Notes under the pieces: generated by a model
Told to the model about the DNA's origin: nothing
What the model saw: only the letters and a program-made list of their open reading frames with translations
The model's database searches: none
Part shown: positions 32,776 through 42,460 of the stretch, piece by piece
Numbering within the stretch: the first letter of the stretch is position 1
Layout of the letters: each line of letters opens with the position of its first letter
Assembly (NCBI GenBank): GCA_965262595.1
Contig: OZ253548.1
Location: 558,001-622,000 of the forward strand
DNA length: 64,000 nt
Direction of reading: 5' to 3'
DNA from: CATQHB01 sp965262595
Lineage (GTDB): Bacteria; Chloroflexota; Dehalococcoidia; Lucifugimonadales; UBA3495
Program-made: the position numbers and the translations under genes

Positions 32776-35700
32776 TTGAGCAATGCTCCCTTTGACCAAG
32801 TAGAAACCGAATTGACCAAACTTCCCTCGGCGGTTATGGATGCTTACCGTGAAGCCGCTGAGGCGATGGAATCATCTTTCTCTGAAGAAGAATTGGTCTT
32901 GTGGGCCAAGGAAGGCATCACGATTGGCACTCAGACCGTGCGGTCCTGGGAATCGGCGGTAGAGTATTACCGAGTGGGGCCGCAGGTCGCCCGCTCTCTA
33001 GCCTTTCCTTCCTTTATGCAGTGGGCGCGGTGCGGCACTTATCTATCCCAGGATTCCCCCGCCTTGGCCGTTTCCTTTTTTAAAGCCAGCCCGGATATCG
33101 TATCCAATCTGCGTCCCCAGTATATTCCCCGTTGGGCCGGTCTGGGCCGCAGCCTATACAAGGGCACCTGGAAATCCAGTACTCTATCGGCCAAGTTTTT
33201 TGAAGTTAGCCCCGACCTGATTCGCAGTCTTCCCTTCTGGGATGTGGAAGTCTTTGTTTCCCTGATCGAAGCGCTGTCCTACAAGTCTTATGACGTGGCG
33301 GCGGAGTGCCTCGTCCTGGGCCGGGACGTTTTGCCGGTCATGGGCCGGGAACGCGAGGCTTTTCTTGCCATGGCTCGGGCGCTCTCCGATGGGAACTGGC
33401 GTGAGGTAAAAAGTTGCCTGGAATTGGCGCCCAAGGCCCTGCAGCAGATTGAAGACGGCCAGACAAGTCGTTTCCTGAAGTTGGGCGAGCGTCTTACCAA
33501 GGTTGGTATTCGCGACACCGCTCGCTTCCTGTCCAGCGGGAGCCAGGCCCTGGGTCAGGTTCCTCAAGGGTCCCAGGCGCACATACTCGATTTGTGCGAG
33601 GGCCTGCTGGCAATATCGCCCGATGCGGTGCCACCCTTCCTCAAGAGCCTGGAGGGCGTACTGCAACGCATTACCGTTAACCAGTTGGATATGTGGTTCC
33701 AGCACGGAGTACAGCTCCTGAAGGAAAACCCGGAGAGTGGGATCGCATTCTTTAAGGTAGAATCCAACACCTCCGAGTATATTTTGGAGACCCTGTCATC
33801 CAGCCTTGAATTGGACCGGGTCAAGGGCATAGTAAGGCTGTATTGCCAGGCCCTGTCGGGATTTCCAATAGAAGTAATGAGCACTCAGGAACTGGTACGC
33901 AAAAATATCGGTTGGGTAGATGAGGATTCCGCCTCAACTGATGGCAACAAAGTTTTCCTGCCTCCGGTTGTCGATCATTACCAGGACAAGAACCAAAACT
34001 TCTCCTGGTTCAAGGTTGTGGCGACGCACCAGGTTGCTCACCTGGAATTTGGCAGTTTTGAGTATGACTTCAGCCGCCCGGCAACCCAGTTCGAAGAAGA
34101 ACGGCGTTTTGCCCTGGAACGGGAGCGCGGCGCGGAACGAATCTCTGAGGACGTTTTGGTGGGTGATGAGGAAGCGGACGATCAGGTTAGGTCGTTTACC
34201 GAAATAGGACGGTTCCTGAGTCTGTTCGACGACCGTAAACTGGCCTTTGACCTGTTTACCGTGTTGGAGGACTGCCGGCTAGACTATCGAATTAAGTTCG
34301 AGTATCCGGGAATCCGTATTGCGGCGTCCGCAGTTCAAGGGGAGACCTTGGCCAAGCGTCCCCAAATCGACGAATTGCCGTTACAGGAAGCCCTGGTTGA
34401 GTTGCTGATTAACATGAGCCTCGACCAGTTCAATGACCTGCCGGTGCCGTCCGAATATAAGGATGTGGCAACCATGTTGGCCCGTATCCTGCACCGTATG
34501 CGCGATCCCCTGGCGCAGGTGGAAGATACTGCCGAAGCTACTTTGCGGGCCTATGAAATTATTTCACGGCTCGAAAATGAGACACAGCCCGAAGACCAGT
34601 GGGAGCCGGAGGATATGGATGACCCCGGCGAATTCTCCGAGGAAGAGTTTCAATCTCTCCTGGACAAGCTCCAGGCATCCCAGGATTCATCCGGGGAAGG
34701 CGGCGAGGGCGAACCCTATGAGTCCCCGGAACCGGTGGATTACCGAGGCGACTTCAAGCCCGAAATGGTACAGCTCCTGACCAAGCTCCAGATGGACCAG
34801 AACCAGCAGGGCGAAGGCGAGCCCATGTCTCAGGAGATGCTGGAGCAGCTATTGCAGGACAGCGCGGAGCTGGAACTGGACGCCGAGCAAGGCGACATAA
34901 ACAACAGTATGACAACCTTCGCCCAAAACATTATGAAAGAGGCCGGCGTGCCTCCGCCCAATTCCCAGCCGGGACAGGGCTACGGGCCGCTGCTTCACGA
35001 TGATGATCAGGGAGGAGAACTGGAGGCCCGGGAACCCAAGACTTTCGTTTACGACGAATGGGACTTCCGCGCCAACGATTACAAGCCGCGCTGGTGCGTG
35101 GTCAAAGAGAAGGTACTGGACGAGGGCGATTCAGCATTCTACAACGATTCCCTGAAGAATTACTCGTCTCTGCTGAACCACATCAAGCGCCAGTTTGAGC
35201 TAATAATGCCCGAAACGTTCCGCAAGATATACCGGATGATTGACGGCGAAGATATTGACCTGAACGCTGCCTTGGAGGCGGCCGCCGACATTCGCATGAA
35301 AGTCCCGCCGGATGAAAAAATTTACTGGCGCCGCAACAAGATTGAGCGCAACGTGTCAGTGGTTTTCTTGCTGGATATGAGCGCCTCCACCGCTGAAGCA
35401 ATAGACGAAGGGCGCCACACGGTGGATGACCGGGACGCTCCGGACGATCCGGTGGAGTACATGGTCTGGCTCCGCCGCCGCCGCGAGGGGCTGGTACGCC
35501 GCCACTACAAGCGCATCATTGACCTGGAAAAGGAGAGCACTGCGCTCCTGATTCAGGCTCTGGAGTCCATCGGTGATAACTACGGTATCTACGGCTTTTC
35601 CGGCTACGGCCGGGAAAACGTGGAGTTCTATGTAATCAAGGATATTGAGGAAAACTTCAGCGAGCGGATCAAGCGGCGCATCGACAAGATTACTCCGCTG

Positions 35701-36036
35701 CACGCCACCCGCATGGGCAGCGCGATTCGTCACGCCATTACCAAGCTGGAAAATCAGGACTCACCCACCAAGATAATGTTCTTGATTAGTGACGGTCGTC
35801 CCCAGGATCGAGGTTATAGTCGGGAAGGCGTCGAAAAGGAATACGCGGTCCATGATACCCACATGGCCTTGTTGGAAGCCAAGCGGAAGGATATAACTCC
35901 CTTCTGCCTGACCGTGGACAAGGCAGGGCACGATTATCTCAAGGAAATGTGCGGAGATATGGGCTACGAGGTGTTGGGCGAAATTTGGGCGCTGCCCGAA
36001 CGGCTGCCGATGCTCTATCGTCAGCTAACCGCCTAG
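32776..36036 (+). CDS. CbbO/NorD-type VWA-domain protein
   Basis: A 1086-residue protein. The C-terminal VWA domain (from about 855) has the MIDAS motif DMSAS at 867-871 in VVFLLDMSAST, and a later THR-like loop PLHATRMGSAIRHA. The first 370 or so residues form a helical-repeat region with recurring SxxxxxFxxxxP units, as in CbbO/NorD. An acidic, glutamine-rich stretch (about 600-720) links to the catalytic part, and EFGSFEYDF marks the NorD middle domain. It pairs with the CbbQ-type ATPase to recognise a client through the MIDAS site. TTG start, with AGGAGGGG seven bases upstream. It ends the operon before a strong terminator. Confidence 0.88.
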   Translation: MSNAPFDQVETELTKLPSAVMDAYREAAEAMESSFSEEELVLWAKEGITIGTQTVRSWESAVEYYRVGPQVARSLAFPSFMQWARCGTYLSQDSPALAVSFFKASPDIVSNLRPQYIPRWAGLGRSLYKGTWKSSTLSAKFFEVSPDLIRSLPFWDVEVFVSLIEALSYKSYDVAAECLVLGRDVLPVMGREREAFLAMARALSDGNWREVKSCLELAPKALQQIEDGQTSRFLKLGERLTKVGIRDTARFLSSGSQALGQVPQGSQAHILDLCEGLLAISPDAVPPFLKSLEGVLQRITVNQLDMWFQHGVQLLKENPESGIAFFKVESNTSEYILETLSSSLELDRVKGIVRLYCQALSGFPIEVMSTQELVRKNIGWVDEDSASTDGNKVFLPPVVDHYQDKNQNFSWFKVVATHQVAHLEFGSFEYDFSRPATQFEEERRFALERERGAERISEDVLVGDEEADDQVRSFTEIGRFLSLFDDRKLAFDLFTVLEDCRLDYRIKFEYPGIRIAASAVQGETLAKRPQIDELPLQEALVELLINMSLDQFNDLPVPSEYKDVATMLARILHRMRDPLAQVEDTAEATLRAYEIISRLENETQPEDQWEPEDMDDPGEFSEEEFQSLLDKLQASQDSSGEGGEGEPYESPEPVDYRGDFKPEMVQLLTKLQMDQNQQGEGEPMSQEMLEQLLQDSAELELDAEQGDINNSMTTFAQNIMKEAGVPPPNSQPGQGYGPLLHDDDQGGELEAREPKTFVYDEWDFRANDYKPRWCVVKEKVLDEGDSAFYNDSLKNYSSLLNHIKRQFELIMPETFRKIYRMIDGEDIDLNAALEAAADIRMKVPPDEKIYWRRNKIERNVSVVFLLDMSASTAEAIDEGRHTVDDRDAPDDPVEYMVWLRRRREGLVRRHYKRIIDLEKESTALLIQALESIGDNYGIYGFSGYGRENVEFYVIKDIEENFSERIKRRIDKITPLHATRMGSAIRHAITKLENQDSPTKIMFLISDGRPQDRGYSREGVEKEYAVHDTHMALLEAKRKDITPFCLTVDKAGHDYLKEMCGDMGYEVLGEIWALPERLPMLYRQLTA

Positions 36037-36107
36037 CATTCGGGGCGTCTGGGAAGCGCTGTTCTCCCTGGGGCCGAGTGAATCGGCAGAATATCAACGG
36101 AAAGATT

Positions 36108-36136
36108 GGGCCTGACTCACGCATTGAGTCAGGCCC
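36108..36136 (+). terminator. Rho-independent terminator after the VWA gene
   Basis: A perfect 12-bp stem GGGCCTGACTCA / TGAGTCAGGCCC with loop CGCAT, followed by TTTGTTGGTT on the plus strand. It lies 72 bases after the VWA-protein stop and before the converging DUF4340 gene. Confidence 0.8.
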
Positions 36137-36219
36137 TTTGTTGGTTGGGTTGTTGAAGTCTCAGGTCAGCCGTGGCGCTTCGACTTTGGCTGGAGTCTTT
36201 TACCAGGCGGTAAGCTTAA

Positions 36220-37206
36220 TTACGGACTTACCGTCCCGGTGGTATCCGTTGGAGGGTAAGGAGGTTCAACAGCCAGCCGTTCGATGGCTGCAGCCCAGGC
36301 TTCCGGGACGGTGACTAGCCTGCTGACATCGCCAACGACCAAGGGAGTGGCGTACCTGGATTGCCCGTCCGGCGTGGTGTTGCCGAGGAAGAACTCGTGG
36401 TTCTCTCCGTTGGTGGTAGCTAACCAGACATTGACCCTGGGCGGGTCGAACCCATATTCGGCCGGGTCTTCTATCCTGGGGGCCAATTCCGCGGTCACCC
36501 GGGGATTGTTGAGAAGAAGGTATTCATCATTCCAGAGTTCCGGATAAACCGCCACTTCTCCACCGTCCTCCTCCAGGATGTACCAGGATTCATCGCTAAT
36601 TTTATTGCCATACGCTAACAGCTTGTCCTGGGCGGACACTTCGAAATAGACGACGCTGCTTTCGTCCAAATTGTACAAACGCCCATAAGGCGGCTGAAAG
36701 ACCAGGCGGTTGATTACCATCGCCCAAATTTGAGGCACGGTGAATAGCTCCGGAGAGCCGACCAAGCGGGCGTACTGGTATTCTTCGTCCGGAGTAACAG
36801 TACCCATGTGGAACTCGTAGGTCCTGCCGGTCCGCTCGGTGACTTTAACAACCGATTCCGGTGGGTCCAAACCAAAATCCGAAGGGTTCCGCATCTCTTC
36901 GGCCAGCCTCCGATTTACCTTGGGGCCGCTCAAAAGTAGCGGGGTGCCGCTCCATTTGTCCTGAAAAACCGGAATTTGCTGCCCATCTTCGATAATGAAC
37001 CAGGTGGTGCTGCCCGGTTTCTTGTCGTAAACCGAGGTATCCCCCTGGTAGGTTACTTCAATATGGACAATGGAGTTATCGTCAATCTTGTAAAGCCACG
37101 GTTGGTCGGGTGTCAGGTCCGGACTTTGGTTAAATGCGACTATCAAGAAAGTGCCGCCGAAAAGCAGCAAAATTGCAACTAGTAAAATGGTAAGCCGTAT
37201 GTTCAT
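36220..37206 (-). CDS. DUF4340 domain protein with two internal repeats
   Basis: A 328-residue membrane-anchored protein. A single N-terminal helix (about 4-24, RLTILLVAILLLFGGTFLIV) is followed by two homologous units of about 140 residues, each with a pattern of YxIDDNSIVHIEV / YNLDESSVVYFEV, a W-x-I element, and DFGLDPPESVV / EYGFDPPRVNV, which I read as tandem DUF4340 domains. Such proteins follow GldG genes in ABC clusters and probably sit outside the membrane. It is the last gene of the cluster, 66 bases after gldG. Biochemical role unknown. Confidence 0.82.
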   Translation of the reverse strand: MNIRLTILLVAILLLFGGTFLIVAFNQSPDLTPDQPWLYKIDDNSIVHIEVTYQGDTSVYDKKPGSTTWFIIEDGQQIPVFQDKWSGTPLLLSGPKVNRRLAEEMRNPSDFGLDPPESVVKVTERTGRTYEFHMGTVTPDEEYQYARLVGSPELFTVPQIWAMVINRLVFQPPYGRLYNLDESSVVYFEVSAQDKLLAYGNKISDESWYILEEDGGEVAVYPELWNDEYLLLNNPRVTAELAPRIEDPAEYGFDPPRVNVWLATTNGENHEFFLGNTTPDGQSRYATPLVVGDVSRLVTVPEAWAAAIERLAVEPPYPPTDTTGTVSP

Positions 37207-37272
37207 TGATACTCTACTTGCTTATTCCTGGGTGTTTTCTTCCCTTCTTTTGCCGATGAAACCGGATACAAT

Positions 37273-39192
37273 CTAGCGGCGCACCCACCAAACGAATGCG
37301 GCCAGCAGTCCCATCAAGCCGGGGAGGAATAGCCAGGAAGAGAAGCGGACGAAGTTAAATGCGTTCTTGTCCAAGTTTAGTTCTCGTGTGGTGATGACCT
37401 TGGGCCGCAGCGATAACAGCGAATAGTCGCCGACCAGATGGTTGACCGAGTTCAGGAACAAGTCGGCTCCGCTACCCCGGCTATAGAAGCTGTTGGCGAC
37501 AAAGTCGGAATCTCCCAGAACCAACAAGTTGGCAATCTGATTCTCCGAAACGCTCTCCGGATTCGAAGGAGGCGGCAGACCAACCGGCCCCAACGCACGG
37601 ATGTAGGTTACCGGGGTGAAAGGCCCGACGGCGTCCGGCTGGTCGTCCGGATCGGTTCTGGGTTCGGTGCGTTCCGTGTCTTCAATCATGTAACTATTCG
37701 TTGTAGTAAAGGCCAAGGGCACCGGTTGGCGAAGGCCCGTGCCGTCGTCAATTATTTGCAGCGGGGCAGCGCCGGGCATCAGGACCAGGTTCAGCGAGTC
37801 TCCCTTGGGTGCAGTAATCTCCAACAAGGTCTCGAGCACTTCCCGGGGTATCGATGCCACCAGGTCTCCCGGCAAATCCTGTAGGTTGATCGGGTCCAAC
37901 CGCAGTGTATGCGGGTCTCCAGGCAGGGAGGCATCAAGGTCTCGAATGTACCCGTTGCCAACTATTACTCCCCAACTGGCAAAAAACTGGCGGAAAGTAT
38001 CCGGAGTGTCCGGGTCACCTAAAAAGATTACGCGCCCGGCTTCCCGACGTTCAGTGCCATCGGCCTTCCTGCCCCGCAAGTAGAGGTCGAGGACTTGAGC
38101 CTGGGAGTCCGGCAATTCATCAACGGGGCGAGCAATAACCAATAGGGCCGCATCGTCAGGCACAGTCACGTCATCGTCGGTCGCCGCCCAACGCAGGGTA
38201 TCTACCCGGTAATTGTCCTGCTCCAAGCCGTCACGTACTGCGCTGTACCCGTCTGCATCGTCAGCCCGACTGTTGATGTTTCGCTCACCGTGTCCGGTGA
38301 GAAAGTAAACGGCTTTTTGTTCCTGGCCGGTGACCAGTAAAATGCTGGAGACCAGTTTCTGTTCCAGACGGCTATAGTCCGGGTCTCGAGGCTGGATAAC
38401 GTCCACATTGTCGGAGCCCTTCAACTTGACGACGATGGACTCGTTTACAAAAGCTACCGGAGTAGTACCGAAATATTGGGCAACCCGCTGGGGGCTCACG
38501 TCCGGATCCACGAACTCTGAATGGAATCTGCTGGCACGGGCCGCCTCAAATTCCCGAAAAGTTTCTTCAACTTTTATTTCGCGGGTCAGGGCCGAAAGGT
38601 CACCGGAGGGATTCTCCACTTTGTAGAAGGCGATGACTTCTACCTCTTGCTCCAGATTATCCAGCAATTGTTTAGTCCGGTCCGACAGGCTGAACTGGTT
38701 GGTTGCAGTAACGTCTATCCGGTTGTTATTTTCAAATGAAACGAAGTTGGCAACGATTACTATACCGAGAAAGGCGGCAAGCATTATCAACGAGTTCACG
38801 CCATAGCGGCCGGTACGGCTGATAAATGCGGCGAATACGGAACTCAGGGAAATCAAGCCGACCAGTCCGATTAGCGATGCCCCGAACCCAAGGATGATGA
38901 ACCCATACAGGCGCATCGAACCTACGAAGGCCACCAGAGTGGCGCCTACTACCAGGGCGATTATTCCGGAAATTACCAGCGAAGCTCCGAAGCCGGCGAT
39001 TACATTCAAGGTTGGCTCAATGAAACTAAAAAGAGTACGGGAAGTTACTTCTACTTCCGATTCGGCCGTTTCCGTGACTTCCGATGCGGCAGCGGTGGTT
39101 TCCGGGACGGTTTGAGGGGCGGGACGGGCCGCGCCGCCGCGCCGGCGCCGCCGCCTCCAATCTCCCGGGGCATCTGTAGGTTGTTCGCTCAT
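37273..39192 (-). CDS. GldG-like auxiliary component of an ABC transport system
   Basis: A 639-residue membrane protein. A basic, alanine-rich N-terminus leads to several hydrophobic helices (about 65-170), then a large domain with IDVTATNQFSLSDRTKQLLDNL, AVYFLTGHGERNI and DDAALLVIARPVDELPDSQAQVL, all typical of GldG/ABC-2-associated proteins, and a final helix near the C-terminus (SSWLFLPGLMGLLAAFVWWVRR-like). GldG was named for Bacteroidetes gliding, but relatives occur widely without gliding. It starts two bases before the permease stop position and is coupled with it. Substrate unknown. Confidence 0.87.
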   Translation of the reverse strand: MSEQPTDAPGDWRRRRRRGGAARPAPQTVPETTAAASEVTETAESEVEVTSRTLFSFIEPTLNVIAGFGASLVISGIIALVVGATLVAFVGSMRLYGFIILGFGASLIGLVGLISLSSVFAAFISRTGRYGVNSLIMLAAFLGIVIVANFVSFENNNRIDVTATNQFSLSDRTKQLLDNLEQEVEVIAFYKVENPSGDLSALTREIKVEETFREFEAARASRFHSEFVDPDVSPQRVAQYFGTTPVAFVNESIVVKLKGSDNVDVIQPRDPDYSRLEQKLVSSILLVTGQEQKAVYFLTGHGERNINSRADDADGYSAVRDGLEQDNYRVDTLRWAATDDDVTVPDDAALLVIARPVDELPDSQAQVLDLYLRGRKADGTERREAGRVIFLGDPDTPDTFRQFFASWGVIVGNGYIRDLDASLPGDPHTLRLDPINLQDLPGDLVASIPREVLETLLEITAPKGDSLNLVLMPGAAPLQIIDDGTGLRQPVPLAFTTTNSYMIEDTERTEPRTDPDDQPDAVGPFTPVTYIRALGPVGLPPPSNPESVSENQIANLLVLGDSDFVANSFYSRGSGADLFLNSVNHLVGDYSLLSLRPKVITTRELNLDKNAFNFVRFSSWLFLPGLMGLLAAFVWWVRR

Positions 39193-39193
39193 T

Positions 39194-39907
39194 CTATCTC
39201 CATCTCCGGAATTCCAGCGCCCGAATCGCGAGGAAAAGGAACACGGCCGTAACGCTTAGGAAGTATACGATATGCTTGGTATCAATGACGCCACGCTTGA
39301 AGTCGTCGAAATGGGCTTTCAACCCCACCTCGCTGATAATGGTGGACAGGAAACCTCCCACCACCTCCGAACCGATGTGAACAAAGGACAGGGCGGCAAT
39401 TATGCCCATCGCCACGAACCCGGCCACAATCTGGTTGCTGGTTATGGTCGAAGTCAGCATTCCGATGGACAGGGCCGCCGCTCCGTAGAGAATCAAGCCC
39501 AGGTATCCGGCGTACATCGGGCCGGGATCCGGTTCAGCGAAAATGATCAATAGCAGGGGGAAATAAAGGGTCAATACCAGCATTGCCATTAAGAAGGTTA
39601 GGCTGGCCAGGTACTTGCCAATTATTACTTCCCAGTCCCGCACCGGCGAGGTCAAGAGCAACTCGATAGTGCCCAACTTCTGCTCCTCGGCCAGCAAACG
39701 CATGGTCAGGGCCGGAGCCAGCAGAATGAGGATTATGGTGGTCCATTGGAAGAAGTTGCTGAGGGAAGCTTCGGGAAAAGGGTTACCTAGATCAATAACG
39801 AAGAAGAAGCCGGTTAAAGCCAGGAAAATCAGTCCGACAATGTAAGCCATTGGGCTGCCGAAATATACCTGAATCTCCTTCCAAGCTACTGCCTGGACGA
39901 TTCGCAT
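39194..39907 (-). CDS. ABC-2 type transporter permease (GldF-like)
   Basis: A 237-residue permease with six predicted hydrophobic helices. Hallmarks are AWKEIQVYFGSPMAYI at the N-terminus and LAEEQKLGTIELLLTSPVRDWEVIIGKY after the second helix, as in GldF and NosY-type permeases. It lies between the ATPase and GldG genes with gaps of two or fewer bases, so the products are probably made together. With the ATPase it forms the ABC core; the substrate is not deducible. Confidence 0.9.
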   Translation of the reverse strand: MRIVQAVAWKEIQVYFGSPMAYIVGLIFLALTGFFFVIDLGNPFPEASLSNFFQWTTIILILLAPALTMRLLAEEQKLGTIELLLTSPVRDWEVIIGKYLASLTFLMAMLVLTLYFPLLLIIFAEPDPGPMYAGYLGLILYGAAALSIGMLTSTITSNQIVAGFVAMGIIAALSFVHIGSEVVGGFLSTIISEVGLKAHFDDFKRGVIDTKHIVYFLSVTAVFLFLAIRALEFRRWR

Positions 39908-39909
39908 GT

Positions 39910-40848
39910 TTACAACTCCTCATGGGTGGTTAGGCGCAAGAAAATATCCTCCAGACTCATGCTGACTAGCTGCATACTGAGCAGGCTCCAGCCATTGCTG
40001 ACCACGGCGCGGGAAATCTCGTCCCGCAGGTCTCGTCCGCGATCAACCTTTACCGTAAACAGGTTGCGGCCCCGCTGTTGGGTCTGGTGGGTAACCTCGG
40101 TGACGCCATTGACCCGCCGCAGCACGGTCAACACCTCCGCCACCGGACCGCCAATCTCTACCTGTAGCTGATCGGACCCCTGCAGCCGCTGGGCCAGGTT
40201 TCCGGGGGTATCCTCGGCTACAATCTTGCCCTCGTGAATAATCAGCACCCGTTCGCAGATCATATTAACTTCGGGGAGGATGTGGCTGCTGAGCACTACG
40301 GTTTGTTCTTTGCCCAATTCCTGAATCAACCGGCGGGTTTCCACTACCTGGATGGGGTCAATGCCGATAGTAGGCTCGTCGAGCACCAGCACTTCCGGTT
40401 CGTGCAGAATTGCCTGAGCAATGCCGACCCGCTGCCGGAAACCCTTGGACAGCTTACCAATAATCGTTTTGTGGTAATCCTGTAGTCGGCAAACGTCGAT
40501 AACCTCTCCGACCCGCCGCTTGATTTGCCGGGCGGGCATTCCCCGCAGTGTGCCCATGTATTTCAGGTAACTGGTAACCGCCATTTCCGTGTGCAGCGGC
40601 ACCGTTTCAGGAAGATAACCAATCCTCCGCCGTACTTCCAGGGACTGTTCCACCACATCAAAACCGGCCAGAGTGACTTTACCCTGGGTCGGGGGCATAA
40701 AGCCGGTGAGAATGCGCATGGTGGTTGTCTTGCCGGCTCCATTCGGGCCAAGAAAACCCAGGACTTCCCCGCGTTTGACCCCAAAGTTTACGTCTTCTAT
40801 AGCCGGCTGGGGGCCGTAGTAATGGGTTAGCTGGCTGGCTTGAATCAT
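39910..40848 (-). CDS. ABC transporter ATP-binding protein (GldA-like)
   Basis: A 312-residue ABC ATPase. Walker A is GPNGAGKTTT, the signature motif appears as LSKGFRQRVGIAQAI, and Walker B as VLVLDEPTIGIDP. The C-terminal extension of about 90 residues resembles DUF4162. The frame is open back to 40989, but the extra 47 residues are unlike an ABC protein. I take ATG 40848 (MIQASQLTHYYGP), with GGAAG five bases upstream; ATG 40875 is an alternative. First gene of a four-gene minus-strand operon with permease, GldG and DUF4340 proteins. It diverges from speD. Confidence 0.9.
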   Translation of the reverse strand: MIQASQLTHYYGPQPAIEDVNFGVKRGEVLGFLGPNGAGKTTTMRILTGFMPPTQGKVTLAGFDVVEQSLEVRRRIGYLPETVPLHTEMAVTSYLKYMGTLRGMPARQIKRRVGEVIDVCRLQDYHKTIIGKLSKGFRQRVGIAQAILHEPEVLVLDEPTIGIDPIQVVETRRLIQELGKEQTVVLSSHILPEVNMICERVLIIHEGKIVAEDTPGNLAQRLQGSDQLQVEIGGPVAEVLTVLRRVNGVTEVTHQTQQRGRNLFTVKVDRGRDLRDEISRAVVSNGWSLLSMQLVSMSLEDIFLRLTTHEEL

Positions 40849-40996
40849 CAGGTCTTCCGATTTCCGGTCTTCCATACCTTGTTGGCGATTACCCTTCGCA
40901 CCCTTGCCTTCGCACCGGTGTTGCACCGTTGGTAAAGGATAAGTGTGCCTACGGGGTGAGTTCGCCCATTTCTCCTTAATTTGTTCCAACGTTGTT

Positions 40997-41025
40997 TTGA
41001 ACTACAAGTGATGATATTCTATACG
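40997..41025 (+). promoter_or_regulatory. Predicted promoter of speD-speB
   Basis: TTGAAC at 40997-41002 and TATACG at 41020-41025, spaced 17 bp. Transcription would start near 41032, about 77 bases before the speD ATG. The -10 box matches only four of six positions. Confidence 0.4.
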
Positions 41026-41108
41026 CCGGGTTTTGCCAATACTTGGCTGGGGGAGACAGCTACGTTTCTCCCATTAATTTGTCGGCTGGGGGGTTAGAAG
41101 AACATACG

Positions 41109-41525
41109 ATGCACTTGGTTATTGACGGATACGGGGGCGACACCGACAAGATGTGGGATTTGGAACTGGTTCGAAGTTTCTTGACCGATTATCCCGCCAA
41201 CCTTGGGATGACCCGCATTACTGAGCCGAATGTCCTGGAGTATAACGGCCCAAAGGTTGAAGACGCCGGCGTTTCAGGCTTCGTAATTATCGCTGAGAGT
41301 CATATTAGCATACATACCTTTCCCTATCGAAATTACGTGAACATAGATATTTTTTCCTGCAAGTCCTTTGACAATGTCCGTGCCGTTAACGATGTCATCG
41401 CCCTGTTCGCCCTGAAAGACATGAAGACCTGGCTCCTGGACCGGGGCCTCGAGTGGCTCGACGGGAATCAGGGACTTTCCGAAACGGAGGAACAACGCTC
41501 GGCGCTGCGTTCCGGTGGCCGCTGA
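41109..41525 (+). CDS. speD: S-adenosylmethionine decarboxylase proenzyme
   Basis: A 138-residue bacterial SpeD. It self-cleaves between Glu63 and Ser64 in IAESHISIHTFPY, turning Ser64 into the pyruvoyl cofactor, and then makes decarboxylated SAM for spermidine synthesis. Other family features are NVLEYNGPKVEDAGVSGFV and YVNIDIFSCKSF. The frame is open from 41043, but the ATG at 41109 begins the conserved protein (MHLVIDGYGG). It is followed by speB eight bases later, so the polyamine enzymes are made together. No spermidine synthase gene is present nearby. Confidence 0.93.
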   Translation: MHLVIDGYGGDTDKMWDLELVRSFLTDYPANLGMTRITEPNVLEYNGPKVEDAGVSGFVIIAESHISIHTFPYRNYVNIDIFSCKSFDNVRAVNDVIALFALKDMKTWLLDRGLEWLDGNQGLSETEEQRSALRSGGR

Positions 41526-41533
41526 GCTGACTT

Positions 41534-42460
41534 GTGACTGAGCCAGCCGACACCCACTTGCCCTGGATTCCGGCCAACTTCCTCGCTTTGCCGCCGGAAC
41601 AGAGCGACTTGGGCCAGGCCGGCGTAGTGCTGGTTTCGGTTCCTTACGACAGTACCACCTCCTTTCGCAGCGGAGCACGAGAAGGACCCGCAGCAATTAT
41701 TGAGGCCTCCTACGGTTTAGAGGATTACGACTGGGAACTGGACTTGGATGTGTCCCAGATTGGAATCCATACCACGGCGGCGCTGGAACCACATACCGGC
41801 GGCCCGGCTAAAATGGTTGAACGAGTCAGGCAGGCCGTTAGTCAATATATCGCCCCGGGCCGGTTGGTGGGCGTCATGGGTGGAGAACACTCAGTTTGTA
41901 TTGGTTCGGTGCAAGCCCACCTCGAAGCCTACCCCGATCTCTCGGTGCTTTACCTGGACGCCCACGCCGACCTGAGAGATGAGTATTTGGGTACCGCATG
42001 GGGCCACGCCTCCGGAGCGCGGCGGATTCATGAAAGATGCTCCCTGACCCTGGCGGGCATTCGCAGTATGTGTCAAGAGGAGCGGGACTATCTTCGTGAG
42101 CAGGGCGTCCCCGCCTTTTCCTGGCCGCCTCCCTCGGGGGCGGCTCCCCTGGCCCACTTCCAGGACATTGTGTCCCACCTGAAGCAGGAGGTGTACATCA
42201 GTGTGGACCTGGATGTGTTCGACCCCTCAGTCATGGCGGCGGTGGGCACTCCGGAGCCGGGAGGGATGTTCTGGAATGATATGACTGACCTCCTGCGCCT
42301 GGTAGCGGAGTCCCGCCGCATTGTCGGTTTCGACGTCAGTGAACTGGCGCCGCGGGAAGGTCCGGCAGCGTGCGCCTATACCGCGGCCAAGCTGATCTAT
42401 AAAATTATTGCCTACACTGCCGCTTCACCCTACTCTCCCCTATCCGCGCAAGCCGCCTGA
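41534..42460 (+). CDS. speB: Agmatinase (ureohydrolase family)
   Basis: A 308-residue binuclear manganese hydrolase that turns agmatine into putrescine and urea. The metal ligands are visible as His119 (GGEHS), Asp142, His144 and Asp146 (LDAHADLRD), and Asp225 and Asp227 (SVDLDVFDP). SYGLEDYDWELDLD is typical of agmatinase rather than arginase. GTG start shortly after the speD stop. Family members can also act on other guanidines, so agmatine is the likeliest but not certain substrate; the speD pairing supports it. Confidence 0.9.
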   Translation: MTEPADTHLPWIPANFLALPPEQSDLGQAGVVLVSVPYDSTTSFRSGAREGPAAIIEASYGLEDYDWELDLDVSQIGIHTTAALEPHTGGPAKMVERVRQAVSQYIAPGRLVGVMGGEHSVCIGSVQAHLEAYPDLSVLYLDAHADLRDEYLGTAWGHASGARRIHERCSLTLAGIRSMCQEERDYLREQGVPAFSWPPPSGAAPLAHFQDIVSHLKQEVYISVDLDVFDPSVMAAVGTPEPGGMFWNDMTDLLRLVAESRRIVGFDVSELAPREGPAACAYTAAKLIYKIIAYTAASPYSPLSAQAA

